DNA of 64,000 bases, taken from NCBI RefSeq assembly GCF_040253635.1, contig NZ_JBEJGX010000003.1, forward strand, positions 5,357,501 through 5,421,500, in the 5' to 3' direction. Within the stretch, counting starts at the first letter, position 1; each line of letters starts with the position of its first letter. Below, piece after piece: positions 26,980 through 34,400 of the stretch. The translations under genes and the position numbers were made by a program. This DNA comes from Streptomyces sp. Edi2 (GTDB lineage Bacteria > Actinomycetota > Actinomycetes > Streptomycetales > Streptomycetaceae). The notes under the pieces were generated by a model. That model had not been told where the DNA came from. It searched no databases and saw nothing but the letters and a program-made list of their open reading frames with translations.

Positions 26980-27534
26980 TCAGCCCCGCACCTCGGAGAG
27001 GGAGTGGAACGTGCGGACCCGGTCGGGACGTGAGGTCTCCGTGGCCGGGCGTAGATGCCAACGGGCCGCCGGCGCACGGTCGTTCCGGTTCGGGAACTCG
27101 TCGGTCACGGCGACGATGTCGTCCTCGTACACCTCGGTGAACGCATAGCCCATGGCCGGGTCGCCGAGTACGGGGCAGTACTGCACGGCCAGGCGGAGAC
27201 ATGCGGGATGGATGGCGGCGGAGGAGACCACCGCCGACCCCTCCGCGGGCTCCTTGAGCGCCACCCAGGCCGTGCTGTCGAGGTCGTTCCCGCACACCTG
27301 GCAGCCCCAGAGCCGGCGGCAGAGCTCCGCCTTCACCCGCTCGATCTCACGGAAGAGCGGCTTGCCGTCCGCCATGGGGGTGACCCAGGGGAAGGGCAGT
27401 CCGCCCACCACGGGGCGCGGCAGTCCCGCGGGATTCGGGAACTCCTCGCCCCGGTAGCTGGGCGGATGGACATAGACGACGTCCTTCATCCGCTGGCCGT
27501 CGCCTCGGTCCTGCATATAGACAACTCTCTGCAT
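26980..27534 (-). CDS. Cys-rich hypothetical protein, last gene of the RiPP-like operon
   Basis: The 184-residue protein is not a family I can name. It has a CxxC pair (GCQVCGNDLD, about residue 82) and a later HPAC, which together could bind zinc, as in HNH or zinc-ribbon folds. It then has an acidic beta-rich part (YAFTEVYEDDIVAVTDEFPN). I set the start at ATG 27534 because a purine-rich ribosome binding site lies upstream. It follows the dioxygenase by 75 bases on the same strand, so it is probably the end of the biosynthetic operon that starts at 37103. Its role there, perhaps an accessory or tailoring factor, is open. Confidence 0.7.
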   Translation of the reverse strand: MQRVVYMQDRGDGQRMKDVVYVHPPSYRGEEFPNPAGLPRPVVGGLPFPWVTPMADGKPLFREIERVKAELCRRLWGCQVCGNDLDSTAWVALKEPAEGSAVVSSAAIHPACLRLAVQYCPVLGDPAMGYAFTEVYEDDIVAVTDEFPNRNDRAPAARWHLRPATETSRPDRVRTFHSLSEVRG

Positions 27535-27608
27535 TTGCTGGTCCGCCCTTCCCCCGGCCCCGCCGCGGAGCCCTCTGTGCATTCGTCGAGTGCCTGTGCA
27601 CGCCCGGT

Positions 27609-28502
27609 TCAGCGCGCGACAGTGCCTTCCCGCAGCCGCTCGATCATGCGCTCGGTCGTGGTGAGGGGCGCTTCCCCGGCCGGGGAGCCGGCCGGGGTGA
27701 CGCCGGGCCGGTCGTTCCACGTCTCGTGGCCGGCGAACGCAATGGTCTCGCCCGGTGAGTAACGCGGCAGGTCACGGTAGGTGTTGACGCCCTCGGCGGG
27801 CGTGCCGCGCACCAGCACGGGGTCCAGGTAGAGCCCGTCGCTCTCGATACGGGTGGTGGTGGAGATGTAGCCGATGTCGAGTCCGCAGCGCCGTTTCGGT
27901 GAGGTGTTCGCCTCCGAGCAGTGCAGCAGGTGTGGATGGTGAATCGAGACATCGCCGGGGTTCAGCTCGATGTCGACGATGCCCTGCTTCTCGGCCCATT
28001 CGCCCACCAGCCCGCTGTCGGCCTCCGAGAAGAGCATGTTGGGCCGGTCCGTGCGCAGGCTCGGTTCGTACAGCGGCAGCTTGTGACTGCCGGGGATCAT
28101 CCGCAGGCAGCCGTTTCGGGTGGTGCTCTCGTCGATGGCCAGCCACACCGTGAGGGCGTTCATCGGCGCCAGCTTCCAGTACGCACCGTCCTGGTGCCAC
28201 AGCACGGGATGGCCGTCGTAGGGCGGCTTGCAGACGTAGTGCGCCGTGAAGCAGGCAAGGTCCGGGCCCAGGAAGTGCTCGCCGATGTCCACGAGCCGCG
28301 GGTCCGATATGAGGCGGACCCAGAAGGCGTCATTGCGGATCAGCGGGTGGTGGAAGTGCTCGGGCCGGAGCTCCGGGTACTTGGCCGTCAGCCACTCGAC
28401 ATGGGCGCGTGCCTCTGCGAGCACGTCCTCGGGGATGACATTGCGGATGATGGCGAAGCCGTGCTCCTCATATGCGGCAGCGGCCTGATCCAGTGCGGTC
28501 AT
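27609..28502 (-). CDS. Phytanoyl-CoA dioxygenase family hydroxylase (Fe(II)/2-oxoglutarate)
   Basis: The 297-residue enzyme belongs to the PhyH group of Fe(II)- and 2-oxoglutarate-dependent oxygenases, which often hydroxylate natural products. The metal triad is visible as HQD in LWHQDGAYW and the distal His in HHPHLLHCSEAN. A downstream Arg in KRRCGLDIGYIS is positioned to bind 2-oxoglutarate. Start ATG 28502 is preceded by GGAG. The gene lies in the minus-strand operon between the exporter and the Cys-rich protein. It probably hydroxylates the peptide, or the acyl unit made by the carrier-protein enzymes, as a late step. Confidence 0.9.
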   Translation of the reverse strand: MTALDQAAAAYEEHGFAIIRNVIPEDVLAEARAHVEWLTAKYPELRPEHFHHPLIRNDAFWVRLISDPRLVDIGEHFLGPDLACFTAHYVCKPPYDGHPVLWHQDGAYWKLAPMNALTVWLAIDESTTRNGCLRMIPGSHKLPLYEPSLRTDRPNMLFSEADSGLVGEWAEKQGIVDIELNPGDVSIHHPHLLHCSEANTSPKRRCGLDIGYISTTTRIESDGLYLDPVLVRGTPAEGVNTYRDLPRYSPGETIAFAGHETWNDRPGVTPAGSPAGEAPLTTTERMIERLREGTVAR

Positions 28503-28573
28503 ACGGGATTCTCCAGGTGAACTATGCGGTGGTGGGGGGGGAGGGCGACGCGGCTTGTCGGCGAAGAGGGGGA

Positions 28574-29860
28574 TCAGACCTCCCACTCGGCGGGGAGCGT
28601 GCGGTAGCGGCGCAGGGGGGAGAGCAGCAGCAGGACGAGGGGGACGCCCATGGTCAGTCCGCCTGCCCACAGCGCCGTACCGGTGGACCACTGGTTGGCG
28701 ATCAGGCCGCCGGCCAGCGCGCCGAGGGGCGTGGCTCCCTGCACGACGACGCTGTACGCCGCCGTGACCCGGCCCATGTACGCGTTCGGTGTCACCCGGG
28801 CCCGCAGTCCGGCCGTGGACACCGACCGGCCCACGAGGGCGAAGCCGATCAGGACCTCCGCCAGCGCGATCAGCGGCACGGCGGCCTCGCGGAAGACGCC
28901 GGCCAGCGGTGCCGCCAGGACCGCGACCGGGGCCACGGCGGAGAAGACCAGCGTCATCCGTATCTCACCGAACCGGCGCCGGAACCGGGGGGCCACCAGT
29001 GAGGCGGTGAGTCCGGCCAGCGCACCGAGCGTCGACAGCAGCCCGAACTGCCAGGGGGCGACGCCGATCTCCCTGAGGAGGAACACCGGCAGCATCGCCA
29101 GGATGATGCCCGCGCCGATGTTGTTCAGGGCCGCCTGGTTGAGCAGCAGGCGCAGCAGCGGCTGCCGGAAGAGGATGCCGATGCCGTCCGCGATCTCACG
29201 CCGGAACTTCCGCCCGGGCTCGCCCTTGCCGCGGGCGATGTCCCCGTCCGGCCGGATACGGCGCAGCAGCACGACCGACGTCAGGTGGCAGAGGGCGGCG
29301 AAGCAGTAGAGGACGGGGGCCGCGACGCTCTGCGTCAGCACACCGGCAACGCTGGGGGAGACCGCCTGGAGGGCGCTCTCGGACGTCTGCAGCCGGGCAT
29401 TGCCGTCCGACACCCGGCGTCTGGGCAGCACATAGGGCAGCACGCTGCTGTGCGCCACGTCGAAGAAGACGCCGGCCAGGCTCACCATCAGTGCCACCAC
29501 GAGCAGTTGGGCCACGGTGAGGACGTGGAGGAAGTAGGCGGCAGGCACGCTGCCGAAGGCCACGGCGTAGACCACATCCGCCCAGATCAGCACCGGCTTC
29601 TTGCGCCAGCGGTCGATCCAGACACCGGCCGGGAGCCCCATCACCAAGAACCCGGCCCGGCTGCAGACGAAGATCAGACTCATCATCAGCGGCGGTGCGT
29701 GCAGCAGAAGCAGCGCGGTGAGGGGCAGCGCGAACCCGGCAACCTCGGAGGCCGCGTACCGGAATCCGTTCGCGGCCCACAGCAGCCGGAAGTCCGGAAC
29801 CTTGAGGACCTCGACGGTCTCATCGGCGGGGGCGCCGACGTCGGCGGAGGGGAGCGTCAC
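28574..29860 (-). CDS. MFS exporter of the RiPP-like cluster
   Basis: The 428-residue protein has about twelve membrane segments and the MFS loop GLPAGVWIDRWRKKPVLIWA. It is of the MefA/enterobactin-exporter type (FRLLWAANGFRYAASEVAGF). It begins 15 bases after the adenylation gene and is certainly in the operon. No ABC exporter or leader-cleaving peptidase is present in the cluster, so this protein is the likely exit route for the finished, leader-free product, and possibly the self-resistance determinant. Confidence 0.9.
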   Translation of the reverse strand: MTLPSADVGAPADETVEVLKVPDFRLLWAANGFRYAASEVAGFALPLTALLLLHAPPLMMSLIFVCSRAGFLVMGLPAGVWIDRWRKKPVLIWADVVYAVAFGSVPAAYFLHVLTVAQLLVVALMVSLAGVFFDVAHSSVLPYVLPRRRVSDGNARLQTSESALQAVSPSVAGVLTQSVAAPVLYCFAALCHLTSVVLLRRIRPDGDIARGKGEPGRKFRREIADGIGILFRQPLLRLLLNQAALNNIGAGIILAMLPVFLLREIGVAPWQFGLLSTLGALAGLTASLVAPRFRRRFGEIRMTLVFSAVAPVAVLAAPLAGVFREAAVPLIALAEVLIGFALVGRSVSTAGLRARVTPNAYMGRVTAAYSVVVQGATPLGALAGGLIANQWSTGTALWAGGLTMGVPLVLLLLSPLRRYRTLPAEWEV

Positions 29861-29874
29861 AGTTCTGTCTTCCT

Positions 29875-31434
29875 TCAGTGGACGACCGTCAGCCCGGGGG
29901 TCTCACCGAGCTCCGGCCGGGCGGCAAGCTCCGACAGAGCCTTCCGGTCGGCCTTCCCGTTGGAGTTCCTGGGCAGCTCATCCGCGACCAGGACAAGGCG
30001 CTCCGGCACCATGTAGTGCGGCAGCCGGGACCGCAGCACCTCGGGCAGCGGCTTGACGTCGTCGAGGTGATCCGCCGTCACGAACGCGGTGATCACGTGG
30101 GAGAAGACGGCGTCCGGTGTCGCCACCACGACACATTCGTGGACGCCGTCGAGCGCGTGGAGGTGCCGTTCTATCTCCCCCAGCTCGACCCGGAAGCCAC
30201 GCGACTTGATCTGGGCGTCCTCGCGGCCGATGAATTCGAGCTCGCCCGCGGGGTTCTCCCGGACCAGGTCACCGCTGGCGTACCACCGCCGGCCGTCAGC
30301 GGTGCGGACAAAGGCGCGGGCGGTCTGCTCGGGATCCAGATAGCCCTCCATCAGCATGCTGCCGCGCACCAGGAGCTGGCCTGGGCAACCGGGCTCCACC
30401 TCTTCCAGCCGCTCGTCCACCACGGCGATCTCCGCGCCCGGCAGCACCCGCCCGATCGGGATCACGGCATCGGGCCGCCGGCGGCCACGGATCTCGTAGA
30501 ACGTGCAGACGTTGCTCTCGGTCGGTCCGTACACATTGAGCAGCCGGATCCCCGGCAGGGCCGAGAGCAGCACATTCACCTCGTCCGGCGGCAGTACCTC
30601 GCCGCCGGTCACGACCGCACGCAGCCCCCGCAGTTCCGGCAGCAGCTCCTTGCCCCTGCGGGTGAGCCAGGCGAGGGTCGAGGTCACCGCGTACCAGACG
30701 GTGCCGCCGACCCGGCGGCAGAAATCGATGTGTGCGGCGGGGAAGGGCGCGGCCGACGCGGGCATCAGGGCGACCGCGGCGCCTACGCGGGCGGCGCCGA
30801 AGAGGTGGAGCGTGGTCGGGTCGAAGTGCAGCGGTGCGGAGTTGATGATGACATCGCGCTCCGTGAGCCCCAGCTCCCGGACCGACCAGTCGACGAACGC
30901 CGAGGCGCTTGCGTGGGTGTGGACGACGCCCTTGGGAAGGCCGGTGCTGCCGGACGTATGGAGTACGTACGCGAGGTCTTCCAGCGGGGGGCGTGGTGCG
31001 TCCGTGGGGACTGCGCACCACAGTTCACCGGCCGGTTCGGGGCCGAGGGGCAGCTTCTCCCATACGAGCCCGGGTGCGACCGTGCGCCACTGGTCCCGGG
31101 CCGCGGCGTCCGCCACCACGGCGCGGGGGAGGCAGCGGCCGGCGATGAGCTCGGCGCGGGCGATGGGCCCGTCCGGATCGACCGGGACGTAGCCCGCCCC
31201 GGAGCGGAGTATGCCGTGGACGGCCGCCACCGCCAGCGAGGATTTCGCCCCGTGCCAGACGACGCAGTCGCCGGGAGTGACGCCCACCTCGCGCAGTGCC
31301 TGTGCGAGGTGTTCCGCGATGCCGTCCAGTGCGGCATAGCTGAGCGTGAGGGTTCCGTCGATGACGGCGGTACGGTCGCCGTGGCGTGCCGCGGTCGCCC
31401 GCAGATCGTCGGCAAGGGATCGGCCGGCCGCCAT
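29875..31434 (-). CDS. Stand-alone amino-acid adenylation enzyme
   Basis: This 519-residue NRPS-type adenylation enzyme activates an acid as the acyl-AMP and loads it on the carrier protein encoded just upstream. Core motifs are intact: A3 HTSGSTGLPKGVVHTH, A5 NVYGPTESN, A7 YASGDL, A8 KSRGFRVELGEIE and the A10 lysine in NSNGKADRKAL. Aligned by eye to the GrsA Phe domain, the pocket reads D-P-L-Y-V-G-V-V-C. The first Asp indicates an alpha-amino acid. From memory, this resembles D-L-L-Y-L-A-L-V-C of the prolyl enzymes feeding pyrrole formation (PltF, CloN4). Proline is therefore my best guess, with moderate uncertainty. Its start overlaps the carrier gene stop (TGATG). Confidence 0.9.
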   Translation of the reverse strand: MAAGRSLADDLRATAARHGDRTAVIDGTLTLSYAALDGIAEHLAQALREVGVTPGDCVVWHGAKSSLAVAAVHGILRSGAGYVPVDPDGPIARAELIAGRCLPRAVVADAAARDQWRTVAPGLVWEKLPLGPEPAGELWCAVPTDAPRPPLEDLAYVLHTSGSTGLPKGVVHTHASASAFVDWSVRELGLTERDVIINSAPLHFDPTTLHLFGAARVGAAVALMPASAAPFPAAHIDFCRRVGGTVWYAVTSTLAWLTRRGKELLPELRGLRAVVTGGEVLPPDEVNVLLSALPGIRLLNVYGPTESNVCTFYEIRGRRRPDAVIPIGRVLPGAEIAVVDERLEEVEPGCPGQLLVRGSMLMEGYLDPEQTARAFVRTADGRRWYASGDLVRENPAGELEFIGREDAQIKSRGFRVELGEIERHLHALDGVHECVVVATPDAVFSHVITAFVTADHLDDVKPLPEVLRSRLPHYMVPERLVLVADELPRNSNGKADRKALSELAARPELGETPGLTVVH

Positions 31435-31676
31435 CAGCAGCCCTTGGACTTCAGGAAGGCCCGGACGGCGAGCGGGCTCTCGAAGTGGGCCGGGAGGATT
31501 TCCGAGTCCCTGATGGTGACGGAGAATTCCTTCTCCAGGAGCGAGACCAGGCTGAGCAGGGACAGCGAGTCGATGACCCGTTCGGCGATGAGGGCGGTGT
31601 CGTCGGAGACCTCGGCCCTCGGCGCCACCTCGCGGACCGCGGCGAGGACGGCCTTGAGTACGGAGTCTTCTGTCAT
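31434..31676 (-). CDS. Discrete acyl/peptidyl carrier protein
   Basis: The 80-residue protein is a free-standing carrier domain. The phosphopantetheine attachment serine is in VIDSLSLLSL (Ser37), followed by the acidic helix II (LLEKEFSVTI) that contacts partner enzymes. It overlaps the dehydrogenase stop (ATGA) and the adenylation start (TGATG), so dehydrogenase, carrier and ligase are translated together. It should hold the aminoacyl thioester while the dehydrogenase oxidises it and the GNAT transfers it. No phosphopantetheinyl transferase is in the window. Confidence 0.92.
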   Translation of the reverse strand: MTEDSVLKAVLAAVREVAPRAEVSDDTALIAERVIDSLSLLSLVSLLEKEFSVTIRDSEILPAHFESPLAVRAFLKSKGC

Positions 31677-32800
31677 CACAAACCCAGCCCTTCAGCAATG
31701 ATCTTCATCTGCATATCGGAGGTGCCGGAGTAGTACCGGCTGGCCACCGCGTCGGCCGTCAGCGCGAGGGCGCCCGTCTCCGGCAGCAGCGCGTAGCCGC
31801 CGTACAGATCGGGCAGCTCCTGGCAGAACCGGTTGAACTCCGTGCTGACGTGCAGCTTCGTCAGGGACGACCGGCTGTGTTCGAGCCGGTTCCCGTCGGC
31901 CGCCCGGGCCGTGGCGTAGAGCAGTTCCCGCGCGCTGGTCAGGCTCAGGTGCATCCGGACCAGGCGCTGGCGGATGGTGTCGTACGAGCCGAGCGGGCGG
32001 CCGAACTGGCTGCGGGAGCGGGCGTGTTCGACCGCGTGGCGCAGTGCGCCGGCCATCAGCCCCAGGGCAGGCGCCAGGATGAAGGCGCGCTCGTAGCGCA
32101 TCGCGTGCATGAGGACGGCGAATCCGCCGCCGGCGCCGCCCAGCCGGTCGGTGTCGTCCACCACGCAGTCGTCCATGAGCAGCGAGGACAGCTGCGCGCC
32201 CGCCAGCGCGGACTTCTCGATCACCTTGCCGATCCGCAGGCCCGGGGCGTCCCGGGGGACCAGGAAGGCGGTGAGGCCGGAGAGCGCGCTGCCCTCGGCG
32301 GTGCGGGCGATGATCACGAAGATATCGGCGGTCGGGCCGTTGGTGACGAAGGTCTTGGCGCCGTTGAGCCGCCACCGCCCCTCGGCGCCCTGCTCGGCAC
32401 GGGTCCGCAGGGACAGCAGGTCCGAGCCCGATTCGTACTCGGTGGCGGCGAAGGCACCCACGGTCGTGCCCGCCATGAGGGGGCGCAGGTACCTGGCGTG
32501 CTGGGCCTCGCTGCCGAATTCGAGAAGGGGCTCCTGGCAGGCCCACATCTGAGCCGCCATGGAGAAGGGCAGCCCGCTCAGCCCGCTCTCCTCGGCGAAC
32601 GCCTCCAGGGCGAGGCAGGCCGCCTCGTAGCCGGCCCCGGTGCCGCCGGTGCCCTCGGGGACGGCCAGGGACAGCAGCCCCTGAGCGCCGGCCGCACGCC
32701 AGGCGGTGGCTTCTTCCGGGTTCTTCCCGGCCCAGGACCTGAACCCCGAGAGCCAGTGGGTGAACTCCTTGCTGTGCAGGAGTTCTCGGTCCTCCGTCAT
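31676..32800 (-). CDS. Acyl-CoA dehydrogenase-like flavoenzyme, probably acting on a carrier-bound substrate
   Basis: The 374-residue protein has the acyl-CoA dehydrogenase fold. It shows FAATEYESGSD and VTNGPTADIFVIIAR for FAD/substrate binding, SRSQFGRPLGSYDTIRQRL for the helical C-domain, and RYYSGTSDMQMKIIAEGLGL at the end. The usual Glu of the C-terminal loop (YEGT) is replaced here by Ser (YYSGT). A Glu is instead present in RYERAF, the isovaleryl-CoA-dehydrogenase position, which to my knowledge is also used by prolyl-carrier dehydrogenases (RedW/PltE/CloN3). With an adjacent carrier and amino-acid ligase, oxidation of an aminoacyl thioester is more likely than fatty-acid breakdown. 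Confidence 0.88.
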   Translation of the reverse strand: MTEDRELLHSKEFTHWLSGFRSWAGKNPEEATAWRAAGAQGLLSLAVPEGTGGTGAGYEAACLALEAFAEESGLSGLPFSMAAQMWACQEPLLEFGSEAQHARYLRPLMAGTTVGAFAATEYESGSDLLSLRTRAEQGAEGRWRLNGAKTFVTNGPTADIFVIIARTAEGSALSGLTAFLVPRDAPGLRIGKVIEKSALAGAQLSSLLMDDCVVDDTDRLGGAGGGFAVLMHAMRYERAFILAPALGLMAGALRHAVEHARSRSQFGRPLGSYDTIRQRLVRMHLSLTSARELLYATARAADGNRLEHSRSSLTKLHVSTEFNRFCQELPDLYGGYALLPETGALALTADAVASRYYSGTSDMQMKIIAEGLGL

Positions 32801-33246
32801 GTGGGGATGCCTCCGTCCCGGACGGGCCACTTGAACGCCTGGTGGGACTCCGTCAGCCCGAACCGCTGGAAGCTGGAGGGCTGCTGGCCCAGCGGAGCCA
32901 GCGTGAGCAGCTCCCGCTCGGTGCCCACGCCGAGGCCGCTCGCCAGCCAGCCGAGGATGTCCTCGGCGACGCTGGTGCCCCGGTAGCTGGGCCGGAGTTT
33001 GATCTCGTGCAGCATCAGCCGGACCTTGCCGCCGGGCCGCAGCCGGCCGAGCGCGGTGAGCGCGAAGGCCGCGACGATCTGGCCGTCCGACTCGACGACG
33101 TAGTGCGTGGTGCCGGGCGCCGTGTGCCGGTCCGCCAGCCGGCGGGCGAACTCCTCGGCCTCGCCTGCTCCGTAGAGCTCGCGGACGGCGCCGGCGTCGC
33201 CGGTGGCGGCCTGGCGGATGGTCCGCCGGGCTCCGGGACTATCCAC
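32797..33246 (-). CDS. GNAT-like acyltransferase of the RiPP-like operon
   Basis: This 149-residue protein has a GNAT fold. HYVVESDGQIVAAFALTAL forms the central strands, and MLHEIKLRPSYRGTSVAEDI carries the acyl-CoA/pantetheine loop (RPSYRGTSVAE). It starts with GTG, eight bases inside the sulfur-carrier gene, and its stop overlaps the dehydrogenase start. Placed beside a carrier protein, it may take the acyl group from the pantetheine arm rather than from CoA and put it on the peptide N-terminus. GNATs do this in some lipopeptide RiPP pathways. This is inference from context. Confidence 0.8.
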   Translation of the reverse strand: MDSPGARRTIRQAATGDAGAVRELYGAGEAEEFARRLADRHTAPGTTHYVVESDGQIVAAFALTALGRLRPGGKVRLMLHEIKLRPSYRGTSVAEDILGWLASGLGVGTERELLTLAPLGQQPSSFQRFGLTESHQAFKWPVRDGGIPT

Positions 33247-33517
33247 CGGCCACCGCCGACATGATCATCACGGTGGTCTGCGGGGACACCTCGATGTCCG
33301 GGGCGCCGAGATCGCGGATGTTGTCCTCACCGACGTAGACGCTGACGAAGGGGAGCAGCGTCCCGGCGCCGTCCGCCAGGCGCAGGCGCAGCGCGGGGTG
33401 GCGCTCGTACACCTTGTCGATGACCTCTTGGAAGGTGCCGGCCGGCACCTGGAACTTGGTCTCGCCGTCGGCGAACCGGGCGAGCGGGGTGGAAAGGATG
33501 ACCTTTACCTCGGGCAC
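33239..33517 (-). CDS. MoaD/ThiS-like sulfur carrier protein ending in Gly-Gly
   Basis: The 92-residue protein has the beta-grasp ubiquitin-like fold of MoaD/ThiS (VKVILSTPLARFADGETKFQ, PFVSVYVGEDNIRDL, TTVMIMSAVAGG). It ends exactly in Gly-Gly, the feature needed for adenylation and thiocarboxylation. It starts with GTG, preceded by GAGAGGAG. No E1-like MoeB/ThiF or JAMM protease gene is in the cluster, so activation must use a housekeeping enzyme. Lying between YcaO/TfuA and the tailoring genes, it is the obvious sulfur donor for backbone thioamide formation. Confidence 0.9.
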   Translation of the reverse strand: MPEVKVILSTPLARFADGETKFQVPAGTFQEVIDKVYERHPALRLRLADGAGTLLPFVSVYVGEDNIRDLGAPDIEVSPQTTVMIMSAVAGG

Positions 33518-33539
33518 TGCGTACTCCTCTCTGCGATCC

Positions 33540-33585
33540 GGCGGATGCGTCATGCGGCGGTGCGTCACTCGGCGGTGCGTCACCC
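33540..33585. repeat. Three ~15-bp tandem repeats across the hydrolase stop codon
   Basis: GGCGGTGCGTCAC-type units lie at 33540-33555, 33556-33570 and 33571-33585. The hydrolase stop codon (33582-33580) is inside the third unit. The array occupies the gap before the sulfur-carrier gene. Confidence 0.75.
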
Positions 33586-34356
33586 GCCGGTGGCCGCCGC
33601 GGCGGCGGAGTGCCGCGCCCGGTGGGTCTCCCAGCGGTGGATCGCCTCGTTGAGCTGGGAGTCGTAGTCGGCGTCCTTGATGAATCCGTGGCCCCGGCCG
33701 TCCCGGAGCATGACCGCCCGGGCGCTCTCGTGGCCGTGCAGGCTCCGCATCAGGGGGCGCAGGTGCTCCAGCGCGAAGTAGGAGTCCTTCTCCGACACCA
33801 GCGCGTGCAGGAAGCGCGAACTGCCGGGATCGGTCCAGTCCTTGATGATGTCGGTCATGGTCTCCGGCGCGGCCATGCCGGGCAGCCGGCGGAACGGCAC
33901 GGCCTCCTGCTCCCACTGGGGGAGAACGGTCGGATCGTTGTGCGGCGAGATGACGAACGCGAGGTCGTCGCCGCCCGCCCGCATGCAGTGCTTGAGTGCC
34001 GCGTATCCCCCCGACGACAGGCCGTGCCAGACGGTGCCCTGGAGCCCGTGGCGCTCCAGCAGGGAGGCGCGCAGCGCGTACATCTTCGGTACGAACTCCT
34101 CCTCGCCCAGCAGGAACCAGCCGCAGCACGAGTCCCGGGTGAAGCGGTGGATGGGGTCGGAGAAGGAGAGGCACACGGACCGGTCCGCCTGCTTCCACTG
34201 CTTGCGCGCGAACACCGGCGGGACGTGCTTCTCGATGCGGCTGAAGCCGTGGAAGAGGATGTGCAGATAAGGGCCGGCAAGGGTCTCGGGTTCGGTCACC
34301 TCGTACTCGAGAACGTAGCCTTCCGAGTGCTGGAAGCTGCCCCGCTGAATGTTCAC
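33580..34356 (-). CDS. Alpha/beta hydrolase of the RiPP-like operon
   Basis: The 258-residue protein has an alpha/beta-hydrolase layout. The oxyanion strand is LHILFHGFSRIEKH, the nucleophile elbow GLSSGGYAALKH (Ser about residue 128) and the late catalytic His GRGHGFIKD. A GTG start at 34356 has GAGG close upstream; ATG 34389 is an alternative that adds eleven residues. It follows YcaO by 45 bases. Possible roles are cleavage of the leader from the peptide, macrocyclisation, or release of the carrier-bound acyl group. No other peptidase is present, so leader removal is worth testing first. Confidence 0.82.
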   Translation of the reverse strand: MNIQRGSFQHSEGYVLEYEVTEPETLAGPYLHILFHGFSRIEKHVPPVFARKQWKQADRSVCLSFSDPIHRFTRDSCCGWFLLGEEEFVPKMYALRASLLERHGLQGTVWHGLSSGGYAALKHCMRAGGDDLAFVISPHNDPTVLPQWEQEAVPFRRLPGMAAPETMTDIIKDWTDPGSSRFLHALVSEKDSYFALEHLRPLMRSLHGHESARAVMLRDGRGHGFIKDADYDSQLNEAIHRWETHRARHSAAAAATGG

Positions 34357-34400
34357 TGGAAACCTCGCATCACTGATCCTGCACGTCATGGCCCTGGCGG

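Noticed and set aside
29875..32800. Ligase, carrier and dehydrogenase considered as fatty-acid activation for lipidation
   Set aside because: The adenylation pocket keeps the Asp that binds an amino group, so an amino acid is more likely. A fatty acid is not fully excluded.
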